From positions 1-17,067 of the forward strand of contig CAZVZK010000193.1 in the NCBI GenBank assembly GCA_964630925.1: a DNA stretch of 17,067 bases. The letters run 5' to 3'. Origin of the DNA: RGDT01 sp964630925 (GTDB lineage: Bacteria > Planctomycetota > Planctomycetia > Gemmatales > Gemmataceae). The position numbers and the translations under genes were made by a program. Below are positions 6,785-14,865 of this stretch, one piece after another (positions within the stretch are counted from its first letter, which is position 1; every line of letters starts with the position of its first letter). The notes beneath the pieces are model-generated. The model was not told the DNA's origin. It saw only the letters and a program-made list of their open reading frames with translations, and did no database searches.

Positions 6785-9700
6785 ATGAGCGAGGAAACGC
6801 TGGACCACGACGCCAAGCCCGGTCGGGCGTCGGGCGATGTCCCGACCGCGACGGTCGATCACGGCGGCACCGTCGATCACGGCGCAGGCCGTGCCACCGT
6901 GTCCGGCGGCCCGCTCGGCCCCGGCGTGGTGATCGGAGGTCGGTACGTCCTGGTGGAGAAGCTCGGCGAGGGGGGCATGGGTGAGGTCTGGACCGCCGAC
7001 CAGACCGAGCCGGTCAAACGCAAGGTCGCCCTCAAGCTGGTGAAGACCGGCATGGACAGCGCCGCCGTGCTGGCCCGCTTCGAGGCGGAGCGGCAGGCGC
7101 TGGCCCTCATGGACCATCCCGGCATCGCCCGCGTGCTCGACGGCGGCCTGACGCCGCATGGCCAGCCGTTCTTCGTCATGGAGCTGGTGCAGGGCCAGAC
7201 CCTCACGAAGTTCTGCGAGGAGAGGGGTCTGACAACCCGGCAGCGTCTGGAGCTGTTCGTCCCCATCTGCCAGGCGGTCCAGCATGCCCATTCCAAGGGC
7301 ATCGTCCACCGCGATCTCAAGCCCGCCAACATCCTCGTCTCGTTGATCGACGGCAAGGCGGTGCCCCGGGTCATCGACTTCGGCGTGGCCAAGGCGACGG
7401 GTGGCGAACTGGGCGACCTGGGCGGGCAGACGCAGGCGGGAGGCGTCATCGGCACGCTGGAGTACATGTCCCCCGAGCAGGCCGGCGGCCTGGACGTGGA
7501 CACGAGGACCGACGTCTACGCGCTGGGCGTGGTGCTGTACGAGCTGCTGGCGGGCAAGCGGCCCTTCGACCCGGAGCGGTTCCGCAGGACAGGCCTGGCG
7601 CAGGCGTTGCGCATCATCCAGGAGGAGGAGCCGCCGCGTCCGTCGTCGAGGGCCGGGGCCGGCGGCGCGGCCCTGGCGGCGGAGCTGGACTGGGTGGTGA
7701 TGAGGTGCCTGGAGAAGTCGCGCGAGAGGCGATACGAGACGGCCAGCGCCCTGGCCGACGACGTCCGGCGCCATCTGGCCGACGAGCCGGTCGAGGCGCG
7801 TCCGCCGAGCTGGGGCTACCGCGCGGGCAAGTTCGTTGCCCGTAACCGCGTCCTGGTGACGGCGGCGTCCCTCGTGCTGTTGGCCCTGCTGCTCGGCCTG
7901 GGCGGGACGGCTTGGGGCTTGATCCACGCCGAGGAGCAGCGCAAGGAGGCGGTCAAGGCTCAGAAGGAGGAAGAGAAGCGCGTCAAGGAGCGCGACGACG
8001 CTCTGGGCAAACTCAAGATCAGCGAGGCCGAGGCCAAATTGGAGGCGCGCCGCGCCAAGGACGCGCGGCACGGCACCCAGGTCGAGCAAGTCCTCGCCGC
8101 GTGGGAGGCCGGCAACGTGCCGCTCGCCATGACGCGCATCAACGGCATGGCTCCCGAGTCGCTCGACGGATGGGAGACGATCCATCTCCGCAATCTGTGC
8201 CTCCGCCACGCCCTGCCCGCCGAGGAATACCCCGGCCACGAAGGGGCCGCCCTCGCCATCGCGGCCGGTCCCGGCGGCCGATTCGTCAGCACGGGGCGCG
8301 ACAAGTCGGCCATCGTCCGGGACACGGGGAAGAGGCTCGTCCTCAAAGGGCACGCCGGCCCGGTGGTGGGCGTGAGCATGAACCGCGCTGGGACGCGCGT
8401 CCTCACCGCGAGCGAGGACAAGTCGCTCAGGCTGTGGGATGCCGCCAAGGGGACGGAGATACGGTCGTATCCCGGCGTGAGGGGGTGCCTCTCGCCCGAC
8501 GGCGAGCGGTTGCTCGCCGTCGGGCCGGATGGGACGTTCCTCCTGCGCGACTCGGCCACCGGGGACGAGGTGCGGGCGTTCAAGGGGCCGCCCGCCACCC
8601 TCGCCTGGTTCTCCCCCGACGGCAAGCGCGTCCTCGCCGCCCACGCCGACCGCACGCTCCGGCTCTGGGACACCGAGACGGCCAAGGAACAGGCCGTCCT
8701 CACGGGGCACGGCCAGCCCGTGACCGGGGCCGCCTTCAGTCCCGACGGCGCGCGGATCGTCAGCTCGGCCGGCACGGCCGCGGCGAAGGGGAAGCCTCGG
8801 CCGGGCGAGGTGAAGGTGTGGGACGCCCGGACGGGGCAGGAGAAAGCGTCCTTCGCCGGTCACCCGAAGGGCGTGGCCGGCGTCGCCTTCAGCCCGGATG
8901 GCACCCTCATCGCCAGCGGCGGGCTGGAAGGCGTGGCCCTGGTGCGCGAGGCGGCCTCGGGCAAAGTGCGGCTCACGCTCGTCGGCCATCATGTGGCGGT
9001 CCACGGGATAGCGTTCAGTCCCGATGGCACGCGGCTGCTGTGCGCCACGGAGTCGGGGACGATCCAGGCGTGGGACGTGGCCATCGGGCAGGAGGAGCTC
9101 GCCCTCAAGGGGCACGAGGGCGAGGTGTACGCGGTGTGCGTCAGCCCCGACGGTTCGCGGATCGCCAGCGCCGGGAGCGACCGGATGGTGAAGGTGTGGG
9201 ACGCCCGCACCGGCCGGGAGCTGCTCACCCTCGACGGGCACCGCCACGGCGTGAGGAGCGTGGCCTGGAGCCGGGACGGCAATCGGATCGCCACGGGCAG
9301 CTTCGACAAGACGGCGCGGCTCTGGGACGCGGCGACAGGGAAGGAGCTGCGCAAGCTGGAGGGCGACGCGCCGGGAGGGGGAGTGTGCTTCAGCCCCGAC
9401 GGCCGGACGCTCTACACCGCCTGGAGCGACGGCCGAGGGGTGGGCAAGTGGATCGCCTGGGAGGTGGCGACGGGCAAGAAGCTGCGGACGTTCCAGGGGC
9501 ATCCAGGAGGCATGCAGCACCTCGCATGCAGCCCGGACGGCAAACGCCTCGTGACCGGAGGCTTCGACCGGACGGCCCTGGTATGGGACGCGGAGACGGG
9601 CAAGGTGCTGCACGAGCTGAAGGGCCATCCCGACTCCGTGACGGCGGCCTGTTTCCGGCTCGATGGCCGGCAGGTGATGACCGCGAGCGGCAGGCCCGGC

Positions 9701-10966
9701 CGGGCCGGCGAGGTGCGCCTGTGGGACGCGGGGACCGGCGAGGAGAAGGGGCGGATCGAGGGCCACCTCGCCTACATCCAGGCCGTGGCCGAGAGCCCCG
9801 ATAGGACGCGGCTGGTGACGGCCGGCCGGGAAGGCACGCTGAAGGTGTGGGACGCGGAGACGTTGCAGGAGAAACTCACGCTGAAGGGGTTGGGCCACAG
9901 CGGCAACGGGGTGTGCTTCACCCCCGATGGTCGGCGCATCCTCGGTTGCGGGGGGGGTGGTTTGATCAAGCGCTGGTCGGCGGAGACGGGCCGCGAGCTC
10001 GCGGTGTTCAAGGGGCACGCCAAGGCGGAGCTGGGCGTCTGCCTGAGCCCCGACGGGACGCGGGTGCTCGGGTGCGGCGACGACGGGCGGGTGAGGGTGC
10101 GCGGCCGGGAGACGGGGCGGGTGCTGCTGACCCTCCTCGTGACGGAGACCGCGGCCGTGGCGGCGTTCAGTCCGGATGGGAAGCGGATCGTGGCGGGCGG
10201 ATCGAAGGGGGAGGGCAAGGGCTGGCTGGAGGTGTACGACGCGGCGACGGGCGAGAAGCTCCTGGCGCTGGAGGGGGAGACGCTGCCGGTGGGGTGCGCC
10301 GTCTTCAGCCCCGATGGGACGCGGATCGCGAGCGGCGACCAGGACAGCGTCCGGATCTGGGACGCGATGGCCGGCAAGCAAATGCACGTCTTCAAGGACC
10401 GGTTCCAGGACGTGGCGAGCGTCTGCTTCAGCCCCGACGGCAAGAGGGTGATCGCGGGCGGCGGCCGCATGCACTTCGTGCGCGGCGCGCAGGGCGAGGC
10501 GGTGGTGTGGGAGGTGGAGACGGGGAAGGAGGTGGCCGCGCTCAAGGGCCATCGCGCCTTCGTGCGCGGGGTGTGCTTCAGCCCCGACGGGAAGAAGGCG
10601 GCGACGGCGGCGGGAGGCATCCGCATGTCAAACTTCGGGGACTTCGACGAGACCAAGTTGCCGCCCGGCGAGGTGCGGGTGTGGGACCTGGAGACGGGCA
10701 AGACGGAGCGGACCTGGCGGATGGCGTCGCCCTCGGCGAACAGCGTGTGCGTCAGCCCGGACGGCAAGCGGCTGCTGGCGACGTGCGGCGACGGCCTGTT
10801 GACAGGCGAGGCGAAGGTGTGGGAGATTTCGACGGGCGAGGAGCGGCTGTCGCTCCGCGGGCATTCGGGCGAGGTGCGGTCGGCGTGGTTCAGCGGCGAC
10901 GGCACGCGCATGCTGACCGCGAGCCGCGACCGCACCATCAAGGAGTGGGACGCCGTCACGCCATGA
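6785..10966 (+). CDS. Giant transmembrane Ser/Thr protein kinase with C-terminal WD40-like repeats (second copy)
   Basis: This 1393-aa kinase begins 24 nt after the first kinase stop, so the two are probably co-transcribed. The start at 6785 follows a G-rich run (6776-6781). It lacks the FHEAL extension of its neighbour; instead a 40-residue acidic tail with a duplicated TVDHG unit leads into the catalytic domain. Motifs: LGEGGMGEVW from 60, Lys84, HRDLKPAN (175-182), Asp198-Phe-Gly and SPE (229-231) replacing APE, all compatible with activity. One membrane helix spans about 356-378, followed by a Lys/Glu-rich coiled-coil-like linker (381-430). From about residue 486 there are some twenty-one blade units with (F/V/L)SPDG turns and VWD/LWD strand ends, enough for about three seven-bladed propellers. 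The WD40 part probably binds proteins outside the membrane. Its stop overlaps the convergent fumarase stop by 11 nt. Confidence 0.93.
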   Translation: MSEETLDHDAKPGRASGDVPTATVDHGGTVDHGAGRATVSGGPLGPGVVIGGRYVLVEKLGEGGMGEVWTADQTEPVKRKVALKLVKTGMDSAAVLARFEAERQALALMDHPGIARVLDGGLTPHGQPFFVMELVQGQTLTKFCEERGLTTRQRLELFVPICQAVQHAHSKGIVHRDLKPANILVSLIDGKAVPRVIDFGVAKATGGELGDLGGQTQAGGVIGTLEYMSPEQAGGLDVDTRTDVYALGVVLYELLAGKRPFDPERFRRTGLAQALRIIQEEEPPRPSSRAGAGGAALAAELDWVVMRCLEKSRERRYETASALADDVRRHLADEPVEARPPSWGYRAGKFVARNRVLVTAASLVLLALLLGLGGTAWGLIHAEEQRKEAVKAQKEEEKRVKERDDALGKLKISEAEAKLEARRAKDARHGTQVEQVLAAWEAGNVPLAMTRINGMAPESLDGWETIHLRNLCLRHALPAEEYPGHEGAALAIAAGPGGRFVSTGRDKSAIVRDTGKRLVLKGHAGPVVGVSMNRAGTRVLTASEDKSLRLWDAAKGTEIRSYPGVRGCLSPDGERLLAVGPDGTFLLRDSATGDEVRAFKGPPATLAWFSPDGKRVLAAHADRTLRLWDTETAKEQAVLTGHGQPVTGAAFSPDGARIVSSAGTAAAKGKPRPGEVKVWDARTGQEKASFAGHPKGVAGVAFSPDGTLIASGGLEGVALVREAASGKVRLTLVGHHVAVHGIAFSPDGTRLLCATESGTIQAWDVAIGQEELALKGHEGEVYAVCVSPDGSRIASAGSDRMVKVWDARTGRELLTLDGHRHGVRSVAWSRDGNRIATGSFDKTARLWDAATGKELRKLEGDAPGGGVCFSPDGRTLYTAWSDGRGVGKWIAWEVATGKKLRTFQGHPGGMQHLACSPDGKRLVTGGFDRTALVWDAETGKVLHELKGHPDSVTAACFRLDGRQVMTASGRPGRAGEVRLWDAGTGEEKGRIEGHLAYIQAVAESPDRTRLVTAGREGTLKVWDAETLQEKLTLKGLGHSGNGVCFTPDGRRILGCGGGGLIKRWSAETGRELAVFKGHAKAELGVCLSPDGTRVLGCGDDGRVRVRGRETGRVLLTLLVTETAAVAAFSPDGKRIVAGGSKGEGKGWLEVYDAATGEKLLALEGETLPVGCAVFSPDGTRIASGDQDSVRIWDAMAGKQMHVFKDRFQDVASVCFSPDGKRVIAGGGRMHFVRGAQGEAVVWEVETGKEVAALKGHRAFVRGVCFSPDGKKAATAAGGIRMSNFGDFDETKLPPGEVRVWDLETGKTERTWRMASPSANSVCVSPDGKRLLATCGDGLLTGEAKVWEISTGEERLSLRGHSGEVRSAWFSGDGTRMLTASRDRTIKEWDAVTP
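6854..6884 (+). repeat. 18-nt period tandem repeat in the kinase 2 N-terminus
   Basis: GTCGATCACGGCG occurs at 6854-6866 and again at 6872-6884. It encodes TVDHGG followed by TVDHGA in the short acidic N-terminal tail ahead of the catalytic domain. This looks like local slippage duplication and has no equivalent in the first kinase. Confidence 0.7.
6907..7205 (+). repeat. 299-nt segment identical to 2587-2885 (kinase copy 2)
   Basis: This is the second copy of the perfectly identical tract in the tandem kinase genes. Beyond 7205 the alignment continues through the HRD and DFG regions, but with many silent and some replacement changes. The shared tract therefore does not reflect the general age of the duplication. 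Confidence 0.95.
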
Positions 10967-12482
10967 CCCCCGCCAGCCGCCCCTTCGACGCCTCGCTGAC
11001 CTCGGCGTGCAGCGAGCGTCCGTGGCTGTCCATCGTCACCACGGCGGGGAAGTCCTTGACGCGGAGCTGCCACACCGCCTCGGGGCTGCCGAACTGCTCC
11101 AGGTACACCGCGTCCACCCCCTCGATGCACCGCGCGTAGATCTGGGCCGCCCCGCCGATGCCGTGCAGGTACACGCACCCGAACTTCCTGCACGCCTCCA
11201 GCGTCTTCGCCCCCATGCCGCCCTTGCCGATCACCGCCTTCACGCCGAACCGCTCGATCACGCCGGCCTGGTACGGCTCCTCGCGGATGCTCGTCGTCGG
11301 CCCCGCCGCCGCCACGCGCCAGCCCCCGCCCTCCTTCAGCACCACAGGGCCGCAGTGGTAGATCACCCCGCCCTGGATCACCGGCAGCTCGCCGCCCTTG
11401 TCGAGGTACTTGTGGACCTCGTCGCGGCCCGTGAAGACGGTGCCGCTCAACAAGACCATGTCGCCCGCCTTCAGCTTGCGGACGTCCTCCTCCCGGAGCG
11501 GCGTCGTGAGGCGCACGGCCGACTTGCCGCTCACGCCGAGGTCGAGCAGGCCGCCCTCCTGCGAGTAGTCGCGGTCGAACTCGCCGGGGGCGTGGTACAG
11601 CCACTCCCGCACGTCGCCCTCGGCGTCCAGGACGACGCCACGCCGACGGTACGCCCAGCACATGTACGCCACGCTGACGAAGAAAGACGCCGGCAGGCGG
11701 TTGCGTGCGCCGATCTTGCAGCACCCCACGGTCAGCTTGCCGCCGAAGCCCATCGGCCCGATGTCGAGCTTGTTGGCCTCGTCCATGATGCGGGCCTCCA
11801 GGGCGGCGAGGCGCGGGTCGGGGTTGGTGTCATCGACCATGCGCAGCAGCTCGTGCTTGGCCGCCTCGTAGCCGGTGGCGCGGTCCCCGCCGATGCACAC
11901 GCCGAGGAAGCCGGGGCCGCAGCCCTTGCCCTGGGCCTGCCAGACCGCGTCGAGGATGCAGCCGCGCACGCCCTCCAGGTCGCGGTCCCACTTCTTGCCG
12001 TTGAGCGTCGCCGGCAGGGAGTACTGCGCCGACATGTTCTCGCAGCCGCCCCCCTTGAGGATGAGACGCACCTCCGTGGTGTCCGCGCGGTGCTGGTGCC
12101 AGTGGAAGACGGGCGAGCCGGGGCCGAGGTTGTTGCCGGTGTTGCGCCCGTCGATGCTGTCCACGCTGTTCTGCCGCAGGTAGCCCTTGGCGGTGGCCTC
12201 GGCGACGGCCTCCTCGCACAGCTTCTCCATCTCGATCTGGTCGAAGCCGACGGGCGTGGTGATGTAGAAGGTGATGGTGCCGGTGTCCTGGCAGATGGGC
12301 GCGGAGTTGCGCTTGGCGAGGGCGATATTCTGGGCCACCAGCGAGAGGGCGAGGTCGGCCTTGCTGCCGGCCTGCTCGAGGGCGCGGTGGGTGTCGATGA
12401 CCTCGGACACGTCGGGCGGGAGGAAGGCCGACGTGCGGCGGATCAGCTCGAGGATGTTGGCGTGGGTGCGTGCGGTGTTCAT
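10956..12482 (-). CDS. Class I (iron-sulfur) fumarate hydratase, alpha and beta domains fused
   Basis: This 508-aa enzyme interconverts fumarate and L-malate in the TCA cycle using an oxygen-sensitive [4Fe-4S] cluster. The N-terminal alpha domain holds ICQDTGT (Cys64), KGGGCENMS (144-151), Cys188 before GFLGVCIGGDR, GPMGFGGKLTV (242-252) and Cys275 in VAYMCW. By spacing to FumA-type enzymes, Cys64, Cys188 and Cys275 are the likely cluster ligands. The beta domain from about 315 holds LLSGTVFTGRDEVHK (344-358), AAAGPTTSIREEPY, VIGKGGMG (417-424) and DFPAVVTMDSHGRSLHAE (477-494). All expected motifs are present. No strong ribosome site precedes the ATG at 12482; CTCCTCT near 12507 is too far. 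A weak minus-strand promoter-like pair (GCGACA, 17 nt, TAGGCT) spans 12543-12515. A broken copy of the gene's 3' end lies at 2063-2175. Confidence 0.95.
   Translation of the reverse strand: MNTARTHANILELIRRTSAFLPPDVSEVIDTHRALEQAGSKADLALSLVAQNIALAKRNSAPICQDTGTITFYITTPVGFDQIEMEKLCEEAVAEATAKGYLRQNSVDSIDGRNTGNNLGPGSPVFHWHQHRADTTEVRLILKGGGCENMSAQYSLPATLNGKKWDRDLEGVRGCILDAVWQAQGKGCGPGFLGVCIGGDRATGYEAAKHELLRMVDDTNPDPRLAALEARIMDEANKLDIGPMGFGGKLTVGCCKIGARNRLPASFFVSVAYMCWAYRRRGVVLDAEGDVREWLYHAPGEFDRDYSQEGGLLDLGVSGKSAVRLTTPLREEDVRKLKAGDMVLLSGTVFTGRDEVHKYLDKGGELPVIQGGVIYHCGPVVLKEGGGWRVAAAGPTTSIREEPYQAGVIERFGVKAVIGKGGMGAKTLEACRKFGCVYLHGIGGAAQIYARCIEGVDAVYLEQFGSPEAVWQLRVKDFPAVVTMDSHGRSLHAEVSEASKGRLAGVMA
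10967..11055 (-). repeat. Fumarase 3' end, direct repeat partner of 2071-2157
   Basis: This is the coding part of the intact fumarase that is duplicated in the same orientation near the Uma2 gene. Together the two copies bracket the tandem kinase genes. Aligned bases match at 80 of 87, with a 2-nt deletion in the left copy. Confidence 0.85.
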
Positions 12483-12546
12483 GGCGTGTGTCCGGATGGC
12501 GAGGGTCTCCTCTCAGCCTACCAGGGCCGGGGCCGGATGTCGCCAC

Positions 12547-12570
12547 GGGCCTCGCCGCAGGCGGGCCTCG
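12547..12570 (+). repeat. Direct repeat GGGCCTCG x2 abutting a -35 box
   Basis: GGGCCTCG occurs at 12547-12554 and 12563-12570 with a 16-nt period. The second copy ends directly against TTGACA of the slipin promoter. The region between also folds as a short hairpin (CGCC-GCA-GGCG). Placement just upstream of a -35 is typical of an activator site, but chance is possible at this GC content. Confidence 0.35.
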
Positions 12571-12599
12571 TTGACAGGGCGCCACGCGCCGTGTGTAAT
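12571..12599 (+). promoter_or_regulatory. Near-consensus sigma-70 promoter for the slipin gene
   Basis: TTGACA (12571-12576, six of six) and TGTAAT (12594-12599, five of six) are separated by an optimal 17 nt. The -10 lies 50 nt before the ATG at 12650. It is the best housekeeping-type promoter visible in the window and points away from the divergent fumarase gene. Confidence 0.65.
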
Positions 12600-12649
12600 G
12601 CCCTGCGCGGCGTGATCGCCTGACACGCCCGACACCCCAGGGGCTCCAC

Positions 12650-13447
12650 ATGACACCACTCCAGATCGCCCTCACCGTCGTCGGGGCGATCGTCCTGATC
12701 CTGCTCACGGGGCTGCGCATCGCCCAGGAGTATCAACGCGGGGTCGTCTTCCGCCTCGGCCGGTACGTCGGCCTGCGTGGGCCGGGCCTGTACTGGATCC
12801 TCCCGCTGGGGATCGACCGTTCGGTCACCATCGACATCCGCACGCGGACGGTGTCCGCCGAGCAGCAGGAGACCATCACCCGCGACAGCGTCACGGTGAA
12901 GCTCAACGCCGTGCTGTGGTACAAGGTCGTCGATGCGGCCAGGTCCGTCATCGCGGTCGCCGACGCCGGGGCGGCCATCTACCAGCTGGCGCTGACGAGC
13001 CTGCGCAACTCCATCGGCCGGCACGACCTCGACGAGGTGCTGCAGGAGCGTGACAAGATCAACGGGCTCCTGCGCGACAACATCGCCGGCTCGGCGGGCG
13101 CGTGGGGGGTGGAGGTCGAGCGCTTCGAGATGAAGGACGTGGAATTGCCCGAGGCCATGCAGGAGGTGATGGCCATGCAGGCCCAGGCCATCCGCGAGAA
13201 GCGGGCGCGGATCATCAAGGCCGAGGCCGAGCTGGAGGCGTCGAAGAAGCTGGCGGCGGCGGCCAGGGAGATGGCGGACAACCCCGTGGCGGTCGAGCTG
13301 CGGCGGATGCAGATGGTGTCGGAGGTCGGCGCGGAGAACAACAGCACCACGGTGCTGATGATCCCGTCGGATTTCGTCACGGCGGCGAAGTCGGTCAGCG
13401 ACTACCTGCGTGCCCTAGAGGCGAAGGACGCGCGCCCCGGATCGTGA
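12650..13447 (+). CDS. Slipin / stomatin-like SPFH-domain membrane protein
   Basis: This 265-aa protein is a slipin-type SPFH protein, a membrane scaffold that oligomerises at the cytoplasmic face of the membrane. One N-terminal membrane helix (about 5-23) is followed by YQRGVVFRLGRYVGLRGPGLYWILP (28-52), the DIRTRT segment, SVTVKLNAVLWYKVVD (80-95) and the LRNSIGRHDLDEVLQERDKIN segment (118-138), all typical of stomatins. A long Ala/Glu/Lys-rich coiled helix (165-210) and the conserved NNSTTVLMIPSDFV (230-243) complete it; length is normal for the family. Many slipins pair with an NfeD protease-like protein, but none is adjacent here. It is divergent from fumarase and convergent with the next gene, with a 4-nt gap. 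The exact role is unknown. Confidence 0.93.
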   Translation: MTPLQIALTVVGAIVLILLTGLRIAQEYQRGVVFRLGRYVGLRGPGLYWILPLGIDRSVTIDIRTRTVSAEQQETITRDSVTVKLNAVLWYKVVDAARSVIAVADAGAAIYQLALTSLRNSIGRHDLDEVLQERDKINGLLRDNIAGSAGAWGVEVERFEMKDVELPEAMQEVMAMQAQAIREKRARIIKAEAELEASKKLAAAAREMADNPVAVELRRMQMVSEVGAENNSTTVLMIPSDFVTAAKSVSDYLRALEAKDARPGS

Positions 13448-13451
13448 AGCC

Positions 13452-13841
13452 TCAACCCAGCAGGCCGAGCCGGATCAGCGTCTCGCCCACGGCGAACGAC
13501 AGCACGTTCGCCAGCGTAATCGTCAGCATGTCGCGCCACAGGCCGGGCCGCGCCTCCGGGTCGTCGCGCACGCAGGCGGCCCAGAACAGGGCGCACTCGG
13601 CGGCCGGGGCGAACGTCTCCGCGAGCAGCAGGTACGCCGTCCGCTGCGTGGCCGCGTCCGCGAACGCGGGCAGGACGAGGATGACGACGGGGTAGGTGCA
13701 GGCGGTCAGCCACAGGCCGGCGAGGAGGCGGCGCGTCATGCCGTGGCGTGATTGCAGGCCGACGAGCAGCACCGGCAGCTCGATCAGGACCGTCAACAGG
13801 TAGCCGAGAGGCAGGAAGGCCCAGCCCCGGAGGTCGTCCAT
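13452..13841 (-). CDS. Small polytopic membrane protein, unknown function
   Basis: This 129-aa protein has four predicted membrane helices at about 8-29, 37-59, 67-90 and 104-127. Intramembrane acidic residues are notable: Glu21, Glu75, Glu82 and Glu120, with the motifs WLTACTYPVVILVLP (44-58) and AETFAPAAECALFW (74-87). The style resembles conserved hypothetical membrane proteins I have seen in planctomycetes and other bacteria, but I cannot name the family. It is the last gene of a minus-strand cluster, starting 10 nt after the stop of the 336-aa membrane protein, so the two are probably co-expressed and may work together. Its stop lies 4 nt from the slipin stop on the other strand, leaving no room for a separate terminator. 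Confidence 0.8.
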   Translation of the reverse strand: MDDLRGWAFLPLGYLLTVLIELPVLLVGLQSRHGMTRRLLAGLWLTACTYPVVILVLPAFADAATQRTAYLLLAETFAPAAECALFWAACVRDDPEARPGLWRDMLTITLANVLSFAVGETLIRLGLLG

Positions 13842-13851
13842 CGCGTGCGCC

Positions 13852-14862
13852 TCAAAGGGAGCGGATGAGGAAGGGGAACTCGGCCAGGACGTGGACGATG
13901 GCGACGGCGAAGTACACCGACCGCGCCGCCGGGTAGTCGATGAGGAAGCCGGCCCAGAGGACGAGCATCAGGAAGAGGCCGGCGAGAAGGAGCCCGGCCA
14001 GGATCCAGCGCCACCGCGGGCCGCGCCACGTCAGCGGGACGCCGTCCAGGCTCCAGGGCGGCGACTTCAGGCCGACGAGAGGCATGGCGAAGACCCAGAC
14101 GGCGTAGTGCAGCATCTCCAGGAAGGCGTGGGCGGACACGAGGAACGCCGCCGACACGCCGGGCAGGACGCCGGCCCCCGCGTGGTCGGCGATCCTCATG
14201 CCGAGGAGGTCGCCGGGGCTCATCTCTGGACCGCCGGAGTGTCGCCACCAGAGCAGGGCGAGTAACGCCGGCAGCGACATCAGGACGAGGCGCAGCGCGG
14301 GCAGCAGCTCCGGCCGGCTTCGCTGCAGCTCGCGGCCGAGGAGCCAGAGCGCTAGGAGAGGGTGCGTGTAGACCAGGGCGGCCGACCACAAAGACGGGAA
14401 CGCCCACGCGAAGGCGACGAGCAGCAGCGCCGCCGGCCACACCCAGCCCCGATCGCGGCGCGGGTTGGTGTGGCCGCGCATGTGGGCGAGGAGGGCGACC
14501 CACAGGATGAGCGCCGTCTGCACGATGCCGTGCACCACCGCCCACGCCTCGCCGTCGAGGCACCACACCCCGGGGCCGGCGATCAGCACGAGGAACGCCG
14601 CCGAGAGGCCGACGATGCCGGCGAACGCCAGCGTGAAGTAGCCCCGCAGCCTGCCGGCCCGGGCGGGCAGACGCGACAGGAAGTAGCGGGCCTCCAGCCA
14701 GTTGTGCGGCCCGGCGAAGAGGAAGACCGCGACGATGGACGCCCGCAGCGGCGCGAGGCAGGCGATCAACGCCAGCCCCGCCGTCACCGCCAGGGCGGCG
14801 AGGCCGACGGCGGGCGGCGCGGGGGCGTCCTCCGCCGTGCGTGGGAGTGCGGCGGCGGACAT
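13852..14862 (-). CDS. Polytopic membrane protein rich in intramembrane His/Glu motifs
   Basis: This 336-aa protein has about eight to nine hydrophobic helices after a Pro/Ala-rich N-terminus. Several His and Glu residues lie in or near helices in repeated patterns: GPHNWLEARYFLSRLP (51-66), HMRGHTNP (127-134), YTHPLLALW (165-173), HAFLEMLHYAVW (245-256) and VHVLAEFPFLIR (323-334). Such a layout recalls membrane metalloenzymes, for example Brp/Blh-like carotenoid oxygenases, but I see no decisive signature and do not assign that function. It starts 3 nt after the stop of the upstream 207-aa gene and is followed 10 nt later by the 129-aa membrane protein, so the three form an operon. Coding is supported by the intact long frame, GC3 and tight spacing. 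Confidence 0.85.
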   Translation of the reverse strand: MSAAALPRTAEDAPAPPAVGLAALAVTAGLALIACLAPLRASIVAVFLFAGPHNWLEARYFLSRLPARAGRLRGYFTLAFAGIVGLSAAFLVLIAGPGVWCLDGEAWAVVHGIVQTALILWVALLAHMRGHTNPRRDRGWVWPAALLLVAFAWAFPSLWSAALVYTHPLLALWLLGRELQRSRPELLPALRLVLMSLPALLALLWWRHSGGPEMSPGDLLGMRIADHAGAGVLPGVSAAFLVSAHAFLEMLHYAVWVFAMPLVGLKSPPWSLDGVPLTWRGPRWRWILAGLLLAGLFLMLVLWAGFLIDYPAARSVYFAVAIVHVLAEFPFLIRSL

Positions 14863-14865
14863 GGC

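Noticed and set aside
6062..10552. A 1496-codon open frame on the minus strand opposite both kinases
   Set aside because: It is the antisense shadow of GC3-rich WD40 repeats; its product is His/Arg/Pro/Ala-rich low-complexity with no recognisable domain, and it crosses two real genes.
8600..10900. Recurring short motif around AGCCCCGACGGCAAG suggesting a repeat array or CRISPR
   Set aside because: The repeats are in frame at blade-length spacing and encode SPDGK turns of WD40 units; spacers are coding and the repeats vary.
2354..10966. Kinase-WD40 pair plus Uma2 as a phage defence system
   Set aside because: Both families are very common in planctomycetes as signalling or orphan genes, and no defence hallmark partner or integrase is present; nothing in the sequence supports defence specifically.
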